Made by a program: the position numbers and the translations under genes. The notes under the pieces are model-generated. The model did no database searches, was not told where the DNA came from, and saw only the letters and a program-made list of their open reading frames with translations. Positions 1 to 4,952 of a stretch of 7,559 nucleotides of DNA are shown here, piece after piece (position 1 is the stretch's first letter; every line of letters begins with the position of its first letter). This DNA comes from Bacteroidales bacterium. Lineage in GTDB: Bacteria; Bacteroidota; Bacteroidia; Bacteroidales; NBLH01. The stretch is taken from contig JALSLF010000558.1 of the NCBI GenBank assembly GCA_026988445.1, positions 1 through 7,559 of the forward strand, written 5' to 3'.

Positions 1-698
1 GGACGTGCATATTTTAAGCCGAAAGCTCCAAAATACTCATAAATTAATACAGGCGTGGTCATAGGGTGATAAGCTACAATTACCACAGCACCAAACTCAC
101 TCATCCCGCGAGCAAACATCATAATAAAACCCGACAAAATATTTCGCCATGCCAAGGGTAAAGAAACAGAGAAAAATGTTCGTATAGGCGATGCGCCCAA
201 TGAATAAGCAGCTTGTTCCAAACGTTTTGGTACAGCAGCAAAACCATCACGAGCCGCGTTGATTAAAAACGGAATACTCACAAAAGCCATTGCAATACCA
301 ATTCCCAAGGCATTACCAACAAAATCAAGTCCAAATAAAGAAGCAAATTTCCCCAAAGCGGAATCGCGTGAAATAAAACCCAATAAAGCAATACCCGCTG
401 CCGAATGGGGGATTACAACGGGTAAATCAATGATGCCTTGCAGTATTCCTTTAAAAGGGAAATCGTAACGAGCCATTAAATAAGCCAAAGGCACTCCCAA
501 AAGAGCAAAAAATAAAGTACTTGCAAAAGCCGTGGATAGAGTTAGCCAAACACTGTCTATTACATCCTTGTCTTTTAATGTTTCAAAAAATTCCGTTTGT
601 CCGGTATTAAAGAACATACTCAAAAGCGGACTAATTATAAAAAGGATAAGCAGTCCGCTTAATAGAACAATGATATTTTGGAAAAATGAATATTTCAT
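1..698 (-). CDS. wtpB: Tungstate/molybdate ABC transporter permease (WtpB/ModB type), partial at 3' end
   Basis: This is the inner-membrane subunit of an oxyanion importer, forming the channel for tungstate or molybdate released by the binding protein. The frame is open from an ATG at 698 to the window edge: 232 codons, no stop. WtpB proteins are about 250 residues, so only a short C-terminal piece is missing. Hydrophobic segments lie near residues 8-30, 50-76, 84-108, 127-147 and 186-210. The cytoplasmic EAA loop that docks on the ATPase is clear at about 160-182 (EQAAYSLGAS, then a Pro-Leu-Ala). The segment ISEFGAV-like at 199-206 (MSEFGAVV) and the following TTPVLIYEYF are typical of the WtpB/ModB/CysT group. 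It starts 13 nt after the stop of the binding-protein gene, so the two are cotranscribed. The ATPase gene should follow just outside the window. Family assignment is firm; tungstate versus molybdate preference rests on the neighbouring WtpA. Confidence 0.93.
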   Translation of the reverse strand, partial: MKYSFFQNIIVLLSGLLILFIISPLLSMFFNTGQTEFFETLKDKDVIDSVWLTLSTAFASTLFFALLGVPLAYLMARYDFPFKGILQGIIDLPVVIPHSAAGIALLGFISRDSALGKFASLFGLDFVGNALGIGIAMAFVSIPFLINAARDGFAAVPKRLEQAAYSLGASPIRTFFSVSLPLAWRNILSGFIMMFARGMSEFGAVVIVAYHPMTTPVLIYEYFGAFGLKYAR

Positions 699-711
699 TA
701 ATCACTTTGCA

Positions 712-1677
712 TTAAGGCTTTGCATATTTTTTCAAACTTTCCGGTATTTTATCATAAGTCTTGGTAGGTGAAGGCACTAATGAAGTTTGCCCGTTTTCTT
801 CCATAATACGCATACCTTCACTAAGAATAAAATCTAAAAATTTAACTGCAAGCTCATTCTTCTCAGCATCATTATGCAAAGTAATTCCATAAACCATAGG
901 AGCACCTTTTTTAGTAATCATTTCTCCTTTTTTCTTACCGCGAATTTGAGTTTCAACACTTGAATAATAATCTTTTAATTCAAACTTTTTTAAGTTGATA
1001 CTGTCGGGCAATAAAAGGTATTTCAAATGATGTTGTTGAGCTACTGAACGATACAAAAAAATATAATCCAAATTACCACTTTCAAGCAAAGCCAAAAGGT
1101 CTGTTTCTTTCGGGCGGATATATTTTTGATCTTTTGCCAATAGCTTAGCGGCAAAATCCTCTAAATTGTAATATTTTTCAGCCAATTTAGCAACCAAAAC
1201 CGTACGGTATCCGCAGGGGTCGTCATTCGGGTTTGAACGTCCGTAAGCAACTTCATCTTTCAATAAAATATCCATCCAGTTTTGTGCATTAATTTCATCA
1301 GCAAATTTTGAGTGTTCTGTATATACTATTGCCATTTCATTACCTGCAAACTTAATATTAAAATTTGCATATTCCGGGATAAGCATTTCATCAATAACTT
1401 TATAATCTGCCGATGCAAAAACATCGCAATAGCGATGTAAATCAGTAATTTTACGTGCACTGGCAACACTTCCTGCAGCTTCTAATTTGACTGTAATTCC
1501 CGGATTTTTTTCTTGGAAAGCTTTTGCTATTTGCTTAAAAGGTAAAGATAGGCTACCCGCATGAAAAACGAGTAACTCTTTACTTTCATTTTCTTTTTTA
1601 TTACCGGAAGAACAAGATAGACTAAAAAATAAAAATAATACCGATAGTCCAATAATAAATATTTTTTTAAATTTCAT
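712..1677 (-). CDS. wtpA: Tungstate/molybdate-binding lipoprotein (WtpA class)
   Basis: This is the extracytoplasmic solute-binding protein that captures oxyanions and delivers them to the WtpB permease. The 321-residue product begins with a lipoprotein signal: basic MKFKK, a hydrophobic stretch to residue 20, then a lipobox ending at Cys22 (SLSC). The mature part has the class hallmarks: LLVFHAGSLSLPF at 35-47, AAGSVASARKITDL at 67-80, CDVFASADY at 84-92, GRSNPNDDPCGYR at 146-158 and YRSVAQQHHLKY at 209-220. The long spacing and the DPCGYR block are typical of WtpA/archaeal ModA rather than the shorter E. coli ModA. In archaeal homologues the metal is six-coordinate, with an Asp and a Glu side chain as extra ligands. 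Asp153 fits the Asp, but the likely Glu position is Leu208 (IFLYRS). The gene follows the ModE-like gene after a 164-nt leader and precedes wtpB by 13 nt. Sulfate or another oxyanion is a less likely ligand. Confidence 0.92.
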   Translation of the reverse strand: MKFKKIFIIGLSVLFLFFSLSCSSGNKKENESKELLVFHAGSLSLPFKQIAKAFQEKNPGITVKLEAAGSVASARKITDLHRYCDVFASADYKVIDEMLIPEYANFNIKFAGNEMAIVYTEHSKFADEINAQNWMDILLKDEVAYGRSNPNDDPCGYRTVLVAKLAEKYYNLEDFAAKLLAKDQKYIRPKETDLLALLESGNLDYIFLYRSVAQQHHLKYLLLPDSINLKKFELKDYYSSVETQIRGKKKGEMITKKGAPMVYGITLHNDAEKNELAVKFLDFILSEGMRIMEENGQTSLVPSPTKTYDKIPESLKKYAKP

Positions 1678-1780
1678 TATTTGATGTTATTAAATGGTTT
1701 ATAATCGCTCAATTTATTACTACTAAGCAGCTTGCAATAATTACAACTTAATATTTAACATGTTTTTAACTTCTCGTCCT

Positions 1781-1794
1781 CATGCTAAAGCATG
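1781..1794 (-). repeat. Inverted repeat / small hairpin upstream of wtpA
   Basis: The sequence CATGCTAAAGCATG is a perfect 6-base inverted repeat around a 2-base centre. In the transcript it would fold as a 5-bp stem with a 4-nt loop, with two further weak pairs beyond a mismatch. No U-tract follows on the minus strand, so it is not a normal intrinsic terminator. It could be a protein-binding palindrome or a leader stem. Confidence 0.45.
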
Positions 1795-1798
1795 GAGC

Positions 1799-1813
1799 TA
1801 TTGATAGTCAATA
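1799..1813. repeat. Inverted repeat TATTGA-TAG-TCAATA upstream of wtpA
   Basis: Perfect 6-base arms are separated by 3 bases (TATTGATAGTCAATA). The size and symmetry suit a dimeric winged-helix regulator site, and the arms share the ATTGA core with the neighbouring repeat at 1823-1841. Binding by the adjacent ModE-like protein is inference; the sequence is unlike the E. coli ModE consensus. Confidence 0.4.
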
Positions 1814-1822
1814 AATTAACCT

Positions 1823-1841
1823 ATTGAGTAGTAAGCTCAAT
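1823..1841. repeat. Inverted repeat ATTGAG-N7-CTCAAT abutting the regulator stop codon
   Basis: Perfect 6-base arms are separated by 7 bases (ATTGAGTAGTAAGCTCAAT). It ends one base before the stop codon of the ModE-like gene. The CTCAAT arm occurs once more at 1708-1713, near the wtpA start. It is a candidate operator or attenuator stem; no poly-U tract follows it on the minus strand. Confidence 0.4.
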
Positions 1842-2222
1842 TTAGGTTTTATTAATTTTCTTGAAAAATTTTCGTGTAATATCCTTTATTGCCAATTCAA
1901 AATCATCTTTTAATTCATCATAAGCAGACAATAAATTTCTGGCTTCATCAGTAAGTTGCGATTTTCCTCCCAATTTCCCTCCACGTTGTTTCTCTACCAA
2001 AATGAAACCCAACATTTCTTCGGCATGTTTTATATTACCCCAAGCTTTACGGTAGCTGATATTCAAATTATCAGCAGCAGCCTTTAAACTTCCGGTTTTA
2101 TCAATTTCTCTCAAAAGAGCTAAGCGTCCTTCACCTAAAATACCAATACCATCTTTGGTGCTTAACCACAAACGGTAGCGTAAAAAAACATCATAATATT
2201 TATCGCCTTGTGAACCTGCCAT
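1842..2222 (-). CDS. ModE N-terminal-type winged-helix regulator lacking the oxyanion-binding domain
   Basis: This is a 126-residue DNA-binding protein of the LysR-HTH/ModE_N type, likely controlling molybdate or tungstate uptake. A short N-terminal stretch with alternating hydrophobics (FLRYRLWLSTKDGIGIL, 13-29) leads into the helix-turn-helix at about 31-66. There LLREIDKTGSLKAAADNLNI and SYRKAWGNIKH match the ModE pattern (one conserved AIDxTGSxxAAA block, then SYxxAW). The wing follows at 71-92 (LGFILVEKQRGGKLGGKSQLT), with a helical, charged tail to the end. Full-length E. coli ModE is about 260 residues and carries two Mop-like domains that bind molybdate; none is present here. The stop codon is authentic, since the next 164 nt are non-coding. 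The start at MAGSQG is preceded by an A-tract, usual for this phylum. Its position just upstream of wtpA supports a role in that operon and possible autoregulation. How it senses metal is not visible. Confidence 0.88.
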   Translation of the reverse strand: MAGSQGDKYYDVFLRYRLWLSTKDGIGILGEGRLALLREIDKTGSLKAAADNLNISYRKAWGNIKHAEEMLGFILVEKQRGGKLGGKSQLTDEARNLLSAYDELKDDFELAIKDITRKFFKKINKT

Positions 2223-2273
2223 TTTTTTTTAGAATATAGACACATTATCCGATATGCATCATTAAACATATTG

Positions 2274-2281
2274 CAAAAATA
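2274..2281 (-). promoter_or_regulatory. Candidate -7 box of the ModE-like/wtp transcription unit
   Basis: Read on the minus strand, this is TATTTTTG, an exact match to the Bacteroidetes -7 consensus TAnnTTTG. It lies between the upstream terminator and the regulator start, giving a leader of roughly 45 nt. A good -33 TTTG is not present at the usual distance (only a T-rich GTTTT), so the promoter may be weak or need an activator. Confidence 0.45.
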
Positions 2282-2282
2282 T

Positions 2283-2307
2283 AAAGTTTTTTGAAACGGA
2301 AAACTTT
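2283..2307. repeat. Inverted repeat covering the -10 to -35 region of the ModE-like gene promoter
   Basis: The 8-base arms AAAGTTTT (2283-2290) and AAAACTTT (2300-2307) are perfectly complementary, with a 9-base spacer. The element sits directly upstream of the candidate -7 box, where RNA polymerase would contact DNA, so it could be an operator for autoregulation. The arms are A/T-rich, so chance cannot be excluded. Confidence 0.35.
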
Positions 2308-2310
2308 TCA

Positions 2311-2353
2311 TTAAAAATAAAAAGCCGTTTTACTATATTAAAGCAAAACGGCT
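2311..2353 (-). terminator. Rho-independent terminator after the murA/TlpA-like genes
   Basis: On the minus strand the transcript forms a perfect 9-bp stem, AGCCGTTTT (bases 2353-2345) with AAAACGGCT (2331-2323) in the reverse orientation, around a 13-nt loop. It is followed at once by a T-rich run (TTTTTATTTTT). It lies about 22 nt past the stop of the TlpA-like gene and separates the housekeeping unit from the ModE-like/wtp unit. The plus strand has only a weak T-run after the stem, so it acts mainly leftward. Confidence 0.85.
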
Positions 2354-2375
2354 CTTTTCAGTTATACAAATAAGC

Positions 2376-2924
2376 TTATTTCAAATATTTTTGTAAGGTT
2401 TGTGCTAATTGTGTTCCCCGCAGGTTTATAGCGAGAATTTTTCCGTCTCCATCGATTAAATAATTATAAGGAATACTTCGTACACCATAAAGAGCGACCA
2501 CCTCTGAGTCATATGCTTTCAAATCGCTAACATGATAAGGCCAAATTAATTGATCTTTGGCTATTGCATTTTTCCAGTTATCAACATTCGAATCAAGCGA
2601 AACCGAATAGATAGTAAATCCATGAGCATTTTTAAACGATTTATCTTTAAATTGTTTATAGGTTTTCACCAAATTAGGATTCTCAAAACGGCAAGGAGCA
2701 GCCAAAGAAGCCCAAAAATTCAACAAAACAATTTTACCGCGCAAATCGGATAATTTATAGCTTGTCGCTCTATCAACCGAAAGTAAATTTATATCGGGAG
2801 CAATGTCTCCTACCTTGGGTGGTGGGTTATAGGCTTTTGTATTAACAGGACTTTCGCTTTCTATTGTAGAAAAGCTAATCAAAAAAAATATACCAAAAGC
2901 AATCGTCTTCAAAAATATTCTCAT
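2376..2924 (-). CDS. Exported TlpA/thioredoxin-fold protein with degenerate CxxC
   Basis: This 182-residue protein has an N-terminal signal peptide (MRIFLKT, hydrophobic 8-18, probable cleavage near 22-25, no lipobox Cys), so it should act in the periplasm. The mature part follows the TlpA/AhpC-TSA layout: VGDIAPDINLLSVD at 38-51, LSDLRGKIVLLNFWAS at 58-73, the active-site loop, SVSLD at 107-111, and the cis-Pro region SIPYNYLIDGDG at 150-161. Normal TlpA proteins have WCxPC here and reduce periplasmic disulfides, for example in cytochrome c maturation. This protein reads WASLAAPC at 71-78: the first Cys is Ala and only Cys78, the sole Cys after the signal peptide, remains. Classical dithiol oxidoreduction is therefore unlikely. 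Binding, a single-Cys mechanism or a structural role are alternatives. It starts 11 nt after murA and is followed by a terminator, so it is the last gene of that unit. The exact function is unknown. Confidence 0.87.
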   Translation of the reverse strand: MRIFLKTIAFGIFFLISFSTIESESPVNTKAYNPPPKVGDIAPDINLLSVDRATSYKLSDLRGKIVLLNFWASLAAPCRFENPNLVKTYKQFKDKSFKNAHGFTIYSVSLDSNVDNWKNAIAKDQLIWPYHVSDLKAYDSEVVALYGVRSIPYNYLIDGDGKILAINLRGTQLAQTLQKYLK

Positions 2925-2935
2925 AATACCTAATT

Positions 2936-4243
2936 TTAATCAATACGTTCAATTTTTGCACCTAATTTATTTAAACGTAAGTCAATATCTTGATACCCTC
3001 TATCAATTTGCTCAATATTATGAATTGTACTTGTTCCTTCGGCAGACATTGCAGCAATCAATAATGCAACACCGGCTCTAATATCGGGAGAACTCATAGT
3101 GGTTGCACGTAAATTAAATTTACGGTCTAAACCGATTACTGTTGCCCTATGCGGATCGCAAAGAATAATCTGCGCACCCATATCAATTAATTTATCAACA
3201 AAAAACAAGCGACTTTCAAACATTTTTTGGTGTATCAAAACACTGCCTTGTGCTTGAGTAGCCACAACAAGGAATATACTTAACAAATCGGGTGTTAAGC
3301 CCGGCCAAGGAGCATCGGCAATAGTCATTATCGAACCGTCAATAAAAGTTTCAATTGCATAATGCTCATGTGCTGCTATGTAAATATCATCTCCTTGTTT
3401 TTCTACTTTTATACCTAAACGTTGAAATGATGCGGGTATTATACCAAGCTGGTCATATTTTACATTTTTTATCGTCAAAGCTGATTTTGTCATTGCTGCC
3501 ATACCTATAAAACTACCTATTTCAATCATATCCGGTAAAATGGTATGTGTACAACCTGTAAGTTGTTCAACTCCTTCGATGGTGAGTAAATTTGAACCTA
3601 TACCGCTAATCTTTGCGCCCATATTATTTAACATAATACATAGTTGCTGCACATAGGGTTCACAAGCGGCATTGTAAATTGTGGTTTTCCCTTGTGCCAA
3701 ACTTGCAGCCATGACTAAATTAGCGGTTCCTGTTACAGATGCTTCATCAAGCAACATATAAGTTCCTTTAAGTTTATCGGCACTAAGCCGGTAGGCATTT
3801 TTTTCAGGAATAAACTTAAAATCGGCTCCCATTTTTTGAAAACCGGTTAAATGGGTATCAATTCTACGGCGACCAATTTTATCACCTCCGGGCTTAGGAA
3901 CAAATGCATTTCCAAAGCGCGCCAATAAAGGACCAAGAATCATCACCGAACCTCTAATGCTTGAACCCTTAGCTCTAAATTCATCTGAATTTAGGTAGTC
4001 CGGCTGAACATTTTTTGCCCAAAAGGTATAATCGTTTGCACTATGGCGTTCAATATCTACGCCACAGCCCTCAATTATTCCGATAAGGTTTTGTACATCT
4101 TTAATGTCAGGGATATTATTGATACGAACGGCTTGCTCTGTTAATAAACAAGCGCAAATTACCTGTAAAGCTTCATTTTTTGCACCTTGTGGTACAATTT
4201 CGCCACTTAAAACAGTACCTCCTTGGATACGGAAAGAACTCAT
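2936..4243 (-). CDS. murA: UDP-N-acetylglucosamine 1-carboxyvinyltransferase (MurA), Asp-type active site
   Basis: MurA transfers the enolpyruvyl group of phosphoenolpyruvate to UDP-GlcNAc in the cytoplasm, the first committed step of peptidoglycan synthesis. The 435-residue length is close to the usual 420-440. Key residues by E. coli equivalence are visible: Lys22-Asn23 in GAKNEAL, Arg97 in SSIRGS, and the mobile loop GGDKIGRRRIDTH at 119-131. Further on are Asp319 in GLTPDL (general base Asp305), Arg345 in FESR (Arg331), Asp387/Arg389 in SPDIRA (Asp369/Arg371) and Arg415 in IDRGY (Arg397). Asp121 occupies the place of Cys115, the residue alkylated by fosfomycin. Asp there is active and resistant in Mycobacterium and Chlamydia. 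The FPTD block of proteobacterial enzymes is changed to GLTPD. The gene follows the DUF4290 gene by 50 nt and precedes the TlpA-like gene by 11 nt. No second MurA copy is in view, so this is presumably the essential enzyme. Confidence 0.97.
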   Translation of the reverse strand: MSSFRIQGGTVLSGEIVPQGAKNEALQVICACLLTEQAVRINNIPDIKDVQNLIGIIEGCGVDIERHSANDYTFWAKNVQPDYLNSDEFRAKGSSIRGSVMILGPLLARFGNAFVPKPGGDKIGRRRIDTHLTGFQKMGADFKFIPEKNAYRLSADKLKGTYMLLDEASVTGTANLVMAASLAQGKTTIYNAACEPYVQQLCIMLNNMGAKISGIGSNLLTIEGVEQLTGCTHTILPDMIEIGSFIGMAAMTKSALTIKNVKYDQLGIIPASFQRLGIKVEKQGDDIYIAAHEHYAIETFIDGSIMTIADAPWPGLTPDLLSIFLVVATQAQGSVLIHQKMFESRLFFVDKLIDMGAQIILCDPHRATVIGLDRKFNLRATTMSSPDIRAGVALLIAAMSAEGTSTIHNIEQIDRGYQDIDLRLNKLGAKIERID

Positions 4244-4293
4244 ATAATAAAGTTTAAAAATGCAATGTTATGCAGAATTTACAAATTAGTTCT

Positions 4294-4881
4294 TTACTTT
4301 CTTTTTTCTTTTTTCTTTTTGCGGCGCATACCGATTAAATCTCTGGCTTCACTCAGTTTAGCATCTTTTTCAACTTCCAGTTTTCCATTGGAAATTTCTT
4401 TTAAGGTATCAAAAATCACCTTGTCTTCAACAGCATCACGATTCCATAACAGATATGATTTTTTCATATGATTGGTAATTATTTTTACCAATTCGGCTTT
4501 TTCTTCTTCATTTTCAAGTTCAGTAGCCGCCCGAACCAGTTTTTCCATAATCCTGCCCAGATATCGATATTTAAGCTTTCCTGTTGTGTATTCAATTCTT
4601 TTTGGCTTTTCTTCAAAGGTTTCGCGGGTTGGTGTGGGGTAAGGCGAATCGATATCTAACTTAAAATCAGACATTAACAATAATTGATCCCACAATTTAT
4701 GTTTAAAATCATTAATATCTCTAAGGTGCGGATTCATACGCCCCATAATATTAATAATTTCTTGTGCTGCTTTATTGCGTTCTTCTCTATCTTCTATGGT
4801 AATAATATGTTCTACCATTTTTTGAATATTTCTACCGTATTCAGGCAGTATTAAATGATTTCTTCCGGTACTGTATTCCAT
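4294..4881 (-). CDS. DUF4290 family protein, Bacteroidetes-specific, function unknown
   Basis: This is a 195-residue cytoplasmic-looking protein with no signal peptide or membrane segment. It matches the family by its N-terminal block MEYSTGRNHLILPEYGRNIQ, then HIITIEDREERNKAA, NIMGRMNPHLRD, DFKHKLWDQLLLMSDFKLDID, and a second half with KYRYLGRIMEKLV and NHMKKSYLLWNRD. The predicted character is mostly helical, with a very basic C-terminus (RRKKKKEKRK) that could contact nucleic acid. I chose the ATG at 4881 because family members begin with MEY near that point. A longer in-frame start at 4956 overlaps the helicase stop by 4 nt but would add 25 residues unlike the family. The gene lies 71 nt after the helicase and 50 nt before murA, apparently in the same transcript. 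No biochemical role is known to me; a link to cell-envelope growth or DNA maintenance is only suggested by neighbours. Confidence 0.9.
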   Translation of the reverse strand: MEYSTGRNHLILPEYGRNIQKMVEHIITIEDREERNKAAQEIINIMGRMNPHLRDINDFKHKLWDQLLLMSDFKLDIDSPYPTPTRETFEEKPKRIEYTTGKLKYRYLGRIMEKLVRAATELENEEEKAELVKIITNHMKKSYLLWNRDAVEDKVIFDTLKEISNGKLEVEKDAKLSEARDLIGMRRKKKKEKRK

Positions 4882-4952
4882 TGTTTTTAAATTAAAATTT
4901 TGTATTCTTTTTTTTAAACCTAAAGTCGGAAAAATGAAAATAGAACATTTTA

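Larger units (their letters stand above)
1678..1841 (-). promoter_or_regulatory. Repeat-rich leader between ModE-like gene and wtpA
   Basis: This 164-nt AT-rich gap separates two co-oriented genes and contains no plausible coding frame. It holds three short inverted repeats (listed separately) and five copies of the pentamer ATTGA/TCAAT, at 1709, 1800, 1808, 1823 and 1837. It also has an 8-base complementarity between its two ends (TTACTACT at 1717-1724, AGTAGTAA at 1827-1834). I see no strong TAnnTTTG promoter box, so wtpA may be transcribed from the regulator's promoter, with this stretch as operator or structured mRNA leader. It does not resemble the GC-rich Moco/Tuco riboswitch consensus. 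The regulatory role is inferred from position and repeats only. Confidence 0.4.

Noticed and set aside
259..468. Plus-strand open frame of 69 codons
   Set aside because: It lies antisense within the clearly coding permease frame and has a low-complexity Pro/Lys/Ile product with no family character. The same applies to other plus-strand frames of 60-80 codons at 532-771, 2550-2753, 4223-4471, 4468-4659, 4992-5192 and 7085-7285.
1760..1800. Hammerhead-like string in the wtpA leader (TGAGGACGAGAA on the minus strand)
   Set aside because: It resembles part of a hammerhead ribozyme, but the required CUGAUGA core and the three-stem arrangement are absent.
1678..1841. Moco/Tuco riboswitch upstream of wtpA
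   Set aside because: The known consensus is GC-rich with conserved stems; none of its conserved strings is present in this AT-rich leader.
2223..2310. Classical E. coli ModE operator near the regulator or wtpA
   Set aside because: No TATATAACG-like half-sites are seen in either intergenic region.
4294..4325. Possible programmed frameshift in the A-rich 3' end of the DUF4290 gene
   Set aside because: AAAAAAG heptamers occur but are not in the X-XXY-YYZ register, and the zero frame reaches a normal stop a few codons later.
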